A DNA stretch of 64,000 bases from UBA1724 sp963621575 (GTDB lineage: Bacteria; Verrucomicrobiota; Lentisphaeria; Oligosphaerales; Oligosphaeraceae). The notes beneath the pieces are model-generated. The model was given only the letters and a program-made list of their open reading frames with translations. It had not been told where the DNA came from and made no database searches. Positions 16,740 to 24,843 of this stretch are shown here, piece after piece. The stretch spans positions 1-64,000 of the forward strand of contig CAVFEH010000008.1 in assembly GCA_963621575.1 (NCBI GenBank), written 5' to 3'. Position 1 is the stretch's first letter. Every line of letters starts with the position of its first letter. A program made the position numbers and the translations under genes.

Positions 16740-17720
16740 ATGGACGAGTTGCTGCGCGTATCGGATCTGACGGTGGAGTTTGACACCGACGAGGGGGTGG
16801 TCCACGCCGTGAATCATGTCTCCTTTTCCCTGTCGAAGGGAGAGTCCCTGGGTGTCGTGGGGGAGTCCGGCTGTGGAAAGTCCGTGACCGCCATGTCGAT
16901 CCCGCGCCTGGTTCCCTCTCCGCCGGGGCGGACGGTTTCGGGGAGCATTGTCTTCGAGGGGCGGGAGCTGGTGGGGATGCCGCCGAAGGAGCTCCGGAAG
17001 ATCCGCGGGAGCCGCATCGGCGTGGTGTTCCAGGAGCCCATGACTGCCCTTTCGCCTCTCCATCGGATTGGCGACCAACTCCGGGAGGCCATCCGGCTCC
17101 ACAAGGCCATGCCCCGCGCCGAGGAGGAATCCCTGGTCCGCGCCTGGATGGAGCGCGTGGGCATCGCCGAGCCCGGGCGATGCCTGCAGTGCTATCCCTT
17201 CCAGCTCTCCGGCGGAATGCGTCAGCGCGTGATGATCGCGCAGGCCATGCTCCTGGAGCCCTCTCTCATCCTGGCCGACGAGCCTACCACCGCGCTGGAC
17301 GTCACCATCCAGGCACAGGTGCTGGAACTCCTTCGGCAGGTGACCCGCGACGCGTCCCGCTCCCGGGGACTCCTCTTGATTACCCACGACCTGGGAGTGA
17401 TCTGGGAGATGTGCACCCGCGTCGTCGTGATGTACGGTTCCCGGATCGTGGAGGAGGCTCCCGTGAAGGAGCTCTTCTCCGCCCCCGCGCACCCGTACAC
17501 CCGGGGACTCCTGGAGTCCAGCCCCGCCCTCCAGAAGGACCCCGCACACCTGAAGAGCATTCCCGGAAGCGTCCCGGATCTTTTGCATCCCCCAAAGGGA
17601 TGCCCCTTTGCTCCACGGTGCCCCCGCGCCACCCCGCAGTGCCACCAGGAAATGCCCCCCATGACGGCGCTGGCACCGGGACACGTCGCCGCATGCTTCC
17701 GGCTCGGCGGAACACTGTAG
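16740..17720 (+). CDS. OppD/DppD-type ABC transporter ATP-binding protein
   Basis: This 326-residue ATPase belongs to a peptide/nickel-type importer. It has Walker A GESGCGKS near residue 40, signature LSGGMRQRV, Walker B LILADEPTTALDV, and the C-terminal oligopeptide-transporter extension with cysteines CPFAPRCPRATPQC...C. These cysteines coordinate an iron-sulfur or metal site in relatives. It stands alone here. The only related permease in the window is the YejE-like one at 24844-26472 on the other strand, so partners must be encoded elsewhere. Confidence 0.9.
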   Translation: MDELLRVSDLTVEFDTDEGVVHAVNHVSFSLSKGESLGVVGESGCGKSVTAMSIPRLVPSPPGRTVSGSIVFEGRELVGMPPKELRKIRGSRIGVVFQEPMTALSPLHRIGDQLREAIRLHKAMPRAEEESLVRAWMERVGIAEPGRCLQCYPFQLSGGMRQRVMIAQAMLLEPSLILADEPTTALDVTIQAQVLELLRQVTRDASRSRGLLLITHDLGVIWEMCTRVVVMYGSRIVEEAPVKELFSAPAHPYTRGLLESSPALQKDPAHLKSIPGSVPDLLHPPKGCPFAPRCPRATPQCHQEMPPMTALAPGHVAACFRLGGTL

Positions 17721-17816
17721 AATCAGGGGAGGAGGGGAACTCGAAAGGACGGGTGCTGCCGCCCCCGTTCCCCTGCACGGTTTAGTTCCGTGGCGTCGCA
17801 GGAGGCTAATTATTCA

Positions 17817-17866
17817 TGACAGAGTATGACAAGTTTGCGTATTGTCTGAAATTGTCATAAGATGTC
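17817..17866 (+). promoter_or_regulatory. five-half-site array 1 (TGACA x2, TTGTC x3)
   Basis: TGACA occurs at 17817 and 17827, and the inverse-oriented TTGTC, TTGTC, ATGTC at 17842, 17852 and 17862. Sites within each orientation are exactly 10 bases apart. The first site is 115 bases before the predicted -10 box of the pseudopilin gene. The same layout precedes the two other pseudopilin genes in the window, so it is read as a regulator-binding region. Confidence 0.7.
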
Positions 17867-17908
17867 AATGGGGTGGGTAATTTGTTGTCTTTTTTTTGTT
17901 GTCAACTC

Positions 17909-17937
17909 TTGGGGAGTGAGGGTTGTATGCGTAAACT
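17909..17937 (+). promoter_or_regulatory. predicted promoter of pseudopilin gene 1
   Basis: TTGGGG (17909-17914) and TAAACT (17932-17937) are 17 bases apart. The boxes are weak. Support comes from the position relative to the array, which matches the stronger promoters at 29983 and 31158. Confidence 0.4.
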
Positions 17938-17998
17938 TTGCATGATGGCCTATGAGCCGGCCCTTTCCAAAAGAAATCTTACAACAGGAGAATTGTCT

Positions 17999-18787
17999 AT
18001 GCGGAAATCTTTTACCTTGATTGAATTGCTGGTCGTGATCGCGATTATCGCCATTCTGGCGGCCATGCTGCTGCCGGCGTTGAGCAAGGCCCGCGAGAAG
18101 GCCCGTGCCATCAGCTGCACCAACAACCTGAAGCAAATCCAGCTGGGCAATATCCTGTACACCAACGACTACGACGATTACCTGCCTCCTATTGTCTACG
18201 CTCCTGGATGGGCAGGCTGGGGCTATCCCAACATGGGATCTGACACCAGTCGCACTTGGTTCACATACAACCCCATGATTCCCGAGACTCCCATGGATTG
18301 GTCCGTTTGGTATGGCAAGGATCCCAAGGCGAAGGATTTGGAGGCTGGCGAGGACAAGTCCTCCTGGCACAAGATCCTGCACTGCCCCTCTTGCCCCACC
18401 AGCGAGCGCCTCTATGGCAACATCGGCTACCAGTGCAGCATCGGCATGAGCTACCACTCTGTCATCTATAACGCGGCGGGCACCTGGGAGGTCTCCACCA
18501 CCTGGCACCGCATCAGCTCCATCAAGTACCCCGCCATCTTCGTCAATATTTTCGATGGCAGCAGCCAGAATGCCTGGAAAGCCGCTTTCTACGTCCATGG
18601 ATCTCTCATCAATGATGCGGCGAAGGGCTACTACTTCCGACACTCCAAGATGATGAACATCAGCTTCGGGGATGGTCATGTGGAGGCTGTCTCGGATGTC
18701 AAGGCGTCGAATCGCTATATCGAACGGGATTACTACTGGTATCCCGGATACAACGATCCTTACGGTGGCGACAGGATTATGCAGTAA
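17999..18787 (+). CDS. pseudopilin-like protein with H-X9-DG motif (copy 1)
   Basis: This 262-residue protein starts MRKSFTLIELLVVIAIIAIL, a type IV/type II prepilin N-terminus with the conserved Glu five residues into FTLIE. Prepilin peptidase would cut before Phe, although Ser replaces the usual Gly at -1. After the hydrophobic helix come the conserved SKAREKARAISCTNNLKQ segment, two Cys-rich spots (CPSCP) and the C-terminal RHSKMMNISFGDGHVEAV, matching the H-X9-DG signature. Such genes form large families in Lentisphaerae; their function is not known. ACAGGAG precedes the ATG. The protein is closely similar to copy 3 (31245-32060). Confidence 0.9.
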   Translation: MRKSFTLIELLVVIAIIAILAAMLLPALSKAREKARAISCTNNLKQIQLGNILYTNDYDDYLPPIVYAPGWAGWGYPNMGSDTSRTWFTYNPMIPETPMDWSVWYGKDPKAKDLEAGEDKSSWHKILHCPSCPTSERLYGNIGYQCSIGMSYHSVIYNAAGTWEVSTTWHRISSIKYPAIFVNIFDGSSQNAWKAAFYVHGSLINDAAKGYYFRHSKMMNISFGDGHVEAVSDVKASNRYIERDYYWYPGYNDPYGGDRIMQ

Positions 18788-18804
18788 ATGCTTGACACAT
18801 GATG

Positions 18805-18840
18805 GAAAAAGGGCCTTCGGCTTCCGCCGAGGGCCCTTTT
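18805..18840 (+). terminator. terminator of pseudopilin gene 1
   Basis: An AAAAGGGCC...GGGCCCTTTT stem with a TTCGGC/GCCGA inner stem. The same hairpin design recurs after rpsA and after the other two pseudopilin genes. Confidence 0.85.
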
Positions 18841-18933
18841 GGCGTACATGGGAATGCGGAGTTTCGCCCGTCCTTTGGCGGGTGGCTTGCAATGTGGGGG
18901 AAAGGGGTTACAGTATGCGCCGTTTCTTGCGAT

Positions 18934-19010
18934 GCTCCTCATAGCTCAGTCGATAGAGCGCCTGGTTGTGGCCCAGGAGGTCACCAGTTTGAGCCTGGTT
19001 GAGGAGCCCA
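18934..19010 (+). tRNA. tRNA-His (anticodon GTG) with A19-U56
   Basis: The gene folds with an acceptor CTCCTCA/TGAGGAG, a genomically encoded G-1 opposite C73, and an encoded CCA, as expected for tRNA-His. The anticodon loop is TTGTGGC. The D-loop is AGTCGATA, with A at position 19, and the T-loop is TTTGAGC, with T at position 56. The nearly invariant G19-C56 tertiary pair is therefore replaced by A19-U56, a compensated change. Confidence 0.93.
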
Positions 19011-19202
19011 GATTTTCCGCAGTGTTCCGTTACCTTACGACAAGGGAAGGCGATTCCTGAGTCAGCGGGCTGACGTATCGGAGCACGGACATGGCGGTCG
19101 CAATGCTCAAAATCGCGGCCGCAGGCCGAAAGGCGCCTCTCTCCGTCTCGCACGTTTGCGCGCTGGCAGACATGGGTGGGACGAATTTTTTGGCCAAACG
19201 GA

Positions 19203-19246
19203 CAAAGCCCGCATTTCCCGTTTTTGGGACATGCGGGCTTTTTGTT
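19203..19246 (+). terminator. terminator downstream of the tRNA-His region
   Basis: AAAGCCCGCAT pairs with ATGCGGGCTTT, followed by TTTGTTTTC. It ends any transcript running from tRNA-His. I see no convincing gene in the 190 bases between them. Confidence 0.8.
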
Positions 19247-19307
19247 TTCATGTTGCGTGCATTTCGTGGCTTGTTTGGGTAGCGTGTCATTCAGGAGGCT
19301 TTTCGTC

Positions 19308-19565
19308 ATGTCGTCAGATTCCGCCCGTGTGGCAGTCATTGCCATCTGGATTCAGGAGCGTTCGAGTGTGGAGGAGGTGAACCGTCTTCTGGGGAGCTAC
19401 CAGGAGTTGGTCCGCGGCCGCATGGGCCTGCCTTTCCGGGACTTCTCCGCCAGCCTGATTTCCCTCATTCTGGAGGGCAACACGGACCAGCTGGGAGCGC
19501 TCTCCGGAAAACTGGGAATGCTCCCCGGCGTGACGGCGAAGATTCTTTTTCTTACGAAACCCTGA
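19308..19565 (+). CDS. TM1266-family (iron-only hydrogenase system) regulator
   Basis: This 85-residue ACT-like protein contains VAVIAIWIQERSSVEEVNRL, then GRMGLPFRDF, and LGALSGKLGMLPGVTAKIL. This matches the small TM1266-type proteins annotated as iron-only hydrogenase system regulators. A strong AGGAGG lies 10 bases before the ATG at 19308; upstream in-frame starts are ignored. It is followed after 38 bases by a TonB-dependent receptor, so the pair is probably one operon. No hydrogenase or maturase gene is in the window. Confidence 0.8.
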   Translation: MSSDSARVAVIAIWIQERSSVEEVNRLLGSYQELVRGRMGLPFRDFSASLISLILEGNTDQLGALSGKLGMLPGVTAKILFLTKP

Positions 19566-19603
19566 AATCCCCGTCGCCCCACCAGCCACCCCCCCTCAGA
19601 ACC

Positions 19604-21763
19604 ATGAAAATCCGTTCCCTGATCCTTTCCGCGCTGTTGCCCGCGGGACTCTTCGCCCAGGACGCCGCGCTTCCCGAAGGTGCCGCGGCCCCGTCCCCGG
19701 CGCCTGTCGTCGCCATCCAGGAGGAGTCCGCCTCTGGTCAGGAGAAGGTCTGCCTGGAACCCGTGGTGGTCACTGCCCGTGGCGTGCCCCAGGCGGTCTC
19801 CCAGACCCCGGGCGGCGTCTCCGTCATGGAGACCCGCGAGATCTTCCAGCGGCAGCCCCTCTCCCTCTCCGACGCCACCGCCACCCTTCCCGGCGTGGCG
19901 GTCTCCCGGGACGGCCGCTGGGGCGGCGAGGTGAATGTGCGTGGCCTGGGCCGTGGCCGGCTGGTCTTCCTGGTGGATGGACAGCGCATCATCACCGCCA
20001 CCGATGTGGCGGCGCAGTTCGGTCTGGTGCTTCCTCAGGAGATCGAGCGCATTGAGATCCTGAAGGGGCCCATCAGCCAGCTCTACGGCAGCGGTTCCAT
20101 GGGCGGCGTGGTGAATGTGATCACCAAAGGCGCCGACTTCACCGAGGACGCCGAATTCCATGGCGGAACCACGGTCTCCGGCTCCACCAACGGCGAGGGA
20201 TACGCCGTCCACGCCTGGACCTCCTACTCCCAGGAGGACTTCTGGGCCTATCTCTCCGGCGGCATGCGCAGCCAGGACTCCTACAAGGACGGCGGCCATG
20301 ACACCGTGAAGAACAGTTTCTTCGACGACGCCCAGAGCAACCTGAAGCTGGGATACCGCTGGAACGGCCAGAATGTCACCGAATTCAAGTACAGCCGCTA
20401 CCGCGCCAAGGACGTGGGCATTCCCGGCGCCTCCAATCTGCCCGCCATCTCACAGCGCGTGGTCTATCCCCGCACCACCCTGGAGGACTTCGCCCTGAAG
20501 CACTCCTTCCTGCCTGATGGCGACATTTGGAAGAAGTCCACTTTGGAGCTGGGCTTCGGCGTCATCGAGCGCCATGTCCGCATCGACCGCTTCAACAAGG
20601 TGGCCTCCGGCGCCCAGCAGGTGCTTGTGGCGCCCTCCGCCACCCACCGCACCCTCTCCGCCCGCCAGGAGAACCATTGGGAGCCGGCCGAGGGGCACAA
20701 ACTGACCATCGGCATGGACTACTGGCGCTGGGGCTACACGGGCAACCGCCTCAAGAAGGTGATCCACCCCGTGAAGGGGCCCCTCTCCGCCTGGGACGAC
20801 CCCCTCTCCGATTCCTGGCAGAACAACCTGGGCGCCTACGGCGAGTACACCTGGACCCTGGCCCCCCGGTGGACCCTCAACACCGGCATCCGCGTGGACC
20901 GCAATTGGTCCCGCAGCGAAGCCCTCTATGACACCAACATCGTCACCAAGGACCATGCGCTTCTGCGCCGTCGCCAGAGCGCCGACGACTGGTCCTGGAG
21001 CGGGCACGTCGGCCTGACCTGGGACTTCGCCGACAACTGGTCCATGACCCTCCTGGGCGCCCGCGGCTACCGCACCGCCGATTTGATGGACCGATACAAG
21101 TATATCCAGCTCAACGCCACCGCCGGCACCGCCACCTGGGGGGATCCCGGACTGGATCCCGAGGTCTCCTGGTACGCCGAGTACGGCCTCCACTACGTGG
21201 GCGAGAAGCTGCGCGCCAGCCTCTCCCTCTTCTACCATCAGCTCCACGACCTCATTGAGGCGCGGGAGTATGGCGAGGCCGTCACCATCGGCGGAAAGGA
21301 GTACTACAATGCCCGGATGAGCAATGTCTCCCGCGCTGTGATCCAGGGCGTGGAGGCCCAGGCGGAGTGGGATCTCACCAAGGAGCTCACCGCCTACGCG
21401 AACATCTCCTGGCTGGAGGGCACCGACGAGAGCAACGGCCAGTATCTGCGCTACAATCCCCCGATGAATGGGCTGGTCGGGCTGCGCGCCCGTTGGGACA
21501 ACGGCCTCTGGGTCCTGGGCGAAGTCCAGGTCGCCGCCTCCCAGAAGCACACCCCCAAGGCCGTGGAACACTCCAAAAAGTGGGCAACCCTCAATTTCCG
21601 CGGCGGATACGACTTCCGGCTCTGGGATCTGGATTGCTCCTTCACCGCCAGCCTGGAGAATCTCCTCAACAAGGAATACACCAACTACCTCTCCACTACC
21701 CGGAACCTGGCATACCAGGAGCCCGGGCGGAACCTGGTGCTCGCCTTCTCGACGAAGTTCTAG
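19604..21763 (+). CDS. TonB-dependent outer-membrane receptor
   Basis: This 719-residue receptor has a signal peptide (about 1-18, ending LFAQ), a TonB box EPVVVTAR near residue 51, a plug domain with LPGVAVSRDGRWGGEVNVRG and ERIEILKGPISQLYGSGSMGGVVNVIT, and a long beta-barrel ending in Phe (LVLAFSTKF). The plug resembles those of siderophore, haem and cobalamin receptors, and the ligand is unknown. Pairing with the TM1266-type gene suggests iron or another metal cofactor, which is inference. A terminator follows the stop. Confidence 0.92.
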   Translation: MKIRSLILSALLPAGLFAQDAALPEGAAAPSPAPVVAIQEESASGQEKVCLEPVVVTARGVPQAVSQTPGGVSVMETREIFQRQPLSLSDATATLPGVAVSRDGRWGGEVNVRGLGRGRLVFLVDGQRIITATDVAAQFGLVLPQEIERIEILKGPISQLYGSGSMGGVVNVITKGADFTEDAEFHGGTTVSGSTNGEGYAVHAWTSYSQEDFWAYLSGGMRSQDSYKDGGHDTVKNSFFDDAQSNLKLGYRWNGQNVTEFKYSRYRAKDVGIPGASNLPAISQRVVYPRTTLEDFALKHSFLPDGDIWKKSTLELGFGVIERHVRIDRFNKVASGAQQVLVAPSATHRTLSARQENHWEPAEGHKLTIGMDYWRWGYTGNRLKKVIHPVKGPLSAWDDPLSDSWQNNLGAYGEYTWTLAPRWTLNTGIRVDRNWSRSEALYDTNIVTKDHALLRRRQSADDWSWSGHVGLTWDFADNWSMTLLGARGYRTADLMDRYKYIQLNATAGTATWGDPGLDPEVSWYAEYGLHYVGEKLRASLSLFYHQLHDLIEAREYGEAVTIGGKEYYNARMSNVSRAVIQGVEAQAEWDLTKELTAYANISWLEGTDESNGQYLRYNPPMNGLVGLRARWDNGLWVLGEVQVAASQKHTPKAVEHSKKWATLNFRGGYDFRLWDLDCSFTASLENLLNKEYTNYLSTTRNLAYQEPGRNLVLAFSTKF

Positions 21764-21773
21764 GACGCACAAC

Positions 21774-21824
21774 AAAACGGGCCCTGCGCGAAAAAACGCA
21801 CAGGGCCCTTTTTGTGTTCAGGAG
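21774..21824 (+). terminator. terminator between convergent genes
   Basis: ACGGGCCCTG...CAGGGCCC with an A-rich loop and T-tract. The mirrored A-tract lets it serve the receptor gene and the opposing uxaA. Confidence 0.85.
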
Positions 21825-21874
21825 GGGGGCGGAGGACGGGCGGTACACGGGGCGTGCTTGCCGCCCTGCCGCGC

Positions 21875-23323
21875 CTACAGGGTCACGCCGTTTTTGAAGA
21901 GGGCGATTTGTTCGTCGCGGTTCCGTTCGTTTGCGGTTTCCTCCCCGTTGGCGACGGCGAGGATTTTTCCGAAGAATTCGCGTTGGACGGCTTGGGGGTC
22001 TTCGTGGAGGAGTCTGCCGGCGTCGAAGTCGATCCACCCGGGCTTGTGTTGCGCCAGCGCGGAGTTGGAGGAGATCTTGAGGGTGGGGACCACGGTGCCG
22101 AAGGGGGTCCCCCTGCCGGTGGTGAAGAGGATGAGTTGTGCGCCGGAGGCGGCCAGGAGGGTGGAGGCCACCATGTCGTTTCCGGGGCCGGAGAGGAGGT
22201 TCAGACCGTCTGCGTGGATCTCTTCGCCGGGGGTGAGGAGGACGTCGTTGACGGGAGAGCACCCCGCCTTCTGGACGCACCCAAGGGATTTGTCCTCCAG
22301 GGTGGAGATTCCGCCTTCCTTGTTCCCGGGGGAGGGGTTTTCGCAGATGGGCTGCCCATATTGCGTGAAGTATTCCTTGAAATCGTTGACCATCTTCACG
22401 CACTTCCTGTAGGTCTGACGGTCCTTGCAGCGCTGCATGAGGAGGGTCTCCGCGCCGAACATTTCGGGGACCTCGCCGAGGATGGTGGAGCCGCCGTGTC
22501 CGGTGAGCCAGTCGGAGAATCTCCCCACGAGGGGATTGGCGGTGAGTCCGCTGAGGCCGTCGGAGCCGCCGCACTTCAGCCCCACCACCAGATTGCGGAG
22601 GGGGATGGGGACCCGGCGGACCTTCCTGAGGGGCTCCACCAGCTCCTCCAGCAACTTCATGCCGGCGGACACTTCGTCGGATTCCTGCTGTGCCACCAGG
22701 AACCGCACGCGCTGCGGGGAAAAGTCCCCCATGGCCTCCCGGAAGGCGTCGATGGTGTTGTTTTCGCAGCCCAGCCCCACCACCAGCGTGGCGCCGGCGT
22801 TGGGGTGTTTCGCCAGTGCGGCCAGGGTGTTGCGGGTATTATCGTGGTCCTGCCCAAGCTGGGAGCACCCGTATGGATGTGTCAGGGCGATGGCGCGCCC
22901 GGGAAAGTCCTGAGGGAGGATTCGGTTCAGGCGTTCCGCCAGGGTTGTGGCAAGGTGGTTGACGCATCCCACCGTGGGGATGATGAAGACGTGGTTCCGG
23001 ATGCCGGCGGTGCCGTTGTCGCGGAGGAATCCCCGGAGGGGCGGGGCCTCCGGGCCGTCCGGATCCGCTGTGCGCGGCTGGGGTGGACCGCAGTAGTGGT
23101 ATTCCTGGACGCCCGCCAGATTGGTGGACAGGTTGTGGGTGTGGACATGCTCTCCCTGGCGGATGTCCCGTGTGGCGTGCCCGATGGGCATGCCGTATTT
23201 GACGACCGGCGCCCCCGCCGGAATGTCCCGGAGGGCGAATTTATGGCCGCGGGGGACACGGGGGTTGGAATCGTCCAGCATGACGGCCACATTGTCGTCG
23301 GGATGGATCTGCAGAAAGTTCAT
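21875..23323 (-). CDS. uxaA: altronate dehydratase
   Basis: This 482-residue UxaA converts D-altronate to 2-keto-3-deoxygluconate. An N-terminal SAF-like domain covers about residues 1-95, with the metal-binding EHVHTHN. The main GD_AH domain follows, with GIRNHVFIIPTVGCVNH, THPYGCSQLGQD, KCGGSDGLSG and GEEIHADGLNLLSGPGND. Its ATG shares one base with the stop of uxaB, so the two are translationally coupled. Together they form the lower galacturonate branch used for pectin sugars; uxaC is not in the window. Confidence 0.94.
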   Translation of the reverse strand: MNFLQIHPDDNVAVMLDDSNPRVPRGHKFALRDIPAGAPVVKYGMPIGHATRDIRQGEHVHTHNLSTNLAGVQEYHYCGPPQPRTADPDGPEAPPLRGFLRDNGTAGIRNHVFIIPTVGCVNHLATTLAERLNRILPQDFPGRAIALTHPYGCSQLGQDHDNTRNTLAALAKHPNAGATLVVGLGCENNTIDAFREAMGDFSPQRVRFLVAQQESDEVSAGMKLLEELVEPLRKVRRVPIPLRNLVVGLKCGGSDGLSGLTANPLVGRFSDWLTGHGGSTILGEVPEMFGAETLLMQRCKDRQTYRKCVKMVNDFKEYFTQYGQPICENPSPGNKEGGISTLEDKSLGCVQKAGCSPVNDVLLTPGEEIHADGLNLLSGPGNDMVASTLLAASGAQLILFTTGRGTPFGTVVPTLKISSNSALAQHKPGWIDFDAGRLLHEDPQAVQREFFGKILAVANGEETANERNRDEQIALFKNGVTL

Positions 23324-24789
23324 CAAACGCCCTCCAGCAGCGACGCCACTGCGCCGCGGACGCCCTCTGCCTCCATGGCGTCCAGATGGGAGCACACCGC
23401 GTCGGCGAGCCCGGGGACACGGTTCAGGTCCTGTCCCCAGAAGGCCTCGTTTCCCAGGATACGACGGACGTATTCTTCCGTGGGGAGGGCGGCGTTCGCC
23501 GCGAAGAACTCCAGGACCTCCGGGGAGTCGCTGACGGGCCAGGAGACGCCGCCCAGGGAGGCGGTGGCCTTTCCGTCGCCGGATTTTCGCAGTTTGTAGA
23601 ATCGCAGGAGCGCGGCCAGGGAGAAGGCCAGGACGGGTGGGAGGACGCCTTTCTGGTCCAGGTAGTCCAGGAGGGAGGGGAGCACGCGGACCTTCCATTT
23701 TGAGACGGAGTTCAGGGAGATGGAGAGGAGCCGGTGGTGCGCGAAGGGGTTGAGGAACCGTTCCACCACGCCGTCGGCGTAGAAGCGTTTTTCCTGGTCG
23801 GGGAGGGGGACCGTGGGGAAGATCTCGTCGTAGATGGCTCTTCGGGCCATCTTGCCGAAGAGCGGGTCCTTCATCATTTCGTCCACGAAGGTGATTCCGG
23901 CCATGGCGGCGGCCAGGACGTCGGCGGTGTGGGCGCCGTTGAGGAACCGGACCTTCCGGGTGCGGTAGGGCGTCTGGTCGGAGGTGACCGCCACGTGGAA
24001 GCCACATTCCTGGAGGGGGAGTCCCTCCAGGGTCCCGGGGGCGCATTCCAGGACGAGGAAATGGAAGAGCTCCCCGCAGTCCAGCAGGTTGTCCTTGTAT
24101 CCCAGGCGTCGCTGGAATTCCTCGGCCTCCTCCCGGGGGTAGCCCGCCACGATGCGGTCCACCAGGGTGTTGACGTAGCGGCAGGAGTCCCCCAGCCAGG
24201 CGCGGAATGCCTCCGGGAGCCCCCACTCCTCCGCATATTGCAGGACGCAGCGCCTCAGGGTGGCGCCATTTTTGTCAATGAGCTCGCAGGGCAGGAAGAC
24301 CACGGCCTTTGCCGGATCGCCGCTGAAGGCCTTCCAGCGCTCGTACAGGAGGCTCGCCACCTTGGCGGGGAAGGTGCGCTGGCATTTCCCGGGGGTGTAT
24401 TCCTCGGGCTGGTGTTCGATGCCGGCCTCGGTGGTGTTGGAGAAGACAAACCGGAGTTCCGGAGCGCAGGCGGCGTCCACCGCGCCCTGCCAGTCCTCGT
24501 AGGGATTCACACAGCCCTTCACGGATTCTATGATCCGGTGCTCCTCGTGGGGCTTCCCGTCTGCCTGGCCGCGCAGAATCAGCGTGTAGAGGCCGCCCTG
24601 GGCGTTGAGGACCTCGCCCATGCCCTTCGCCAGCGGCTGGATGATCTGCACCATTCCGTTGAAGCGGCCCTGGCGGTTCATGCCGTCAATCATCCAGTCC
24701 ACGAAGGCGCGCAGGAAGTTCCCCTCGCCAAACTGCAGGACCTTGACCGGGAGGGACGCCTCGGCTTCACGCTTGAGAAGAACGCACAT
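23323..24789 (-). CDS. uxaB: tagaturonate reductase (altronate oxidoreductase)
   Basis: This 488-residue protein of the polyol dehydrogenase family reduces tagaturonate to altronate with NADH. The N-terminal LQFGEGNFLRAFVDWMIDGMN is the nucleotide-binding start, and FVFSNTTEAGI, CELIDKNGATL, VNTLVDRIVAGYP and VRFLNGAHTADV mark the catalytic half. It lies upstream of uxaA with a one-base overlap and 54 bases downstream of the permease gene. Confidence 0.94.
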   Translation of the reverse strand: MCVLLKREAEASLPVKVLQFGEGNFLRAFVDWMIDGMNRQGRFNGMVQIIQPLAKGMGEVLNAQGGLYTLILRGQADGKPHEEHRIIESVKGCVNPYEDWQGAVDAACAPELRFVFSNTTEAGIEHQPEEYTPGKCQRTFPAKVASLLYERWKAFSGDPAKAVVFLPCELIDKNGATLRRCVLQYAEEWGLPEAFRAWLGDSCRYVNTLVDRIVAGYPREEAEEFQRRLGYKDNLLDCGELFHFLVLECAPGTLEGLPLQECGFHVAVTSDQTPYRTRKVRFLNGAHTADVLAAAMAGITFVDEMMKDPLFGKMARRAIYDEIFPTVPLPDQEKRFYADGVVERFLNPFAHHRLLSISLNSVSKWKVRVLPSLLDYLDQKGVLPPVLAFSLAALLRFYKLRKSGDGKATASLGGVSWPVSDSPEVLEFFAANAALPTEEYVRRILGNEAFWGQDLNRVPGLADAVCSHLDAMEAEGVRGAVASLLEGV

Positions 24790-24843
24790 AAGGAAGAAAA
24801 CGGAGGGTGGGGTGGAAGGAAGTATGGAGTTCGGCCTGCGGGG

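Noticed and set aside
18934..19008. tRNA-His read as lacking a discriminator base and G-1
   Set aside because: Shifting the acceptor stem by one base gives a perfect CTCCTCA/TGAGGAG stem with G-1:C73 and encoded CCA, so the tRNA is canonical at its ends.
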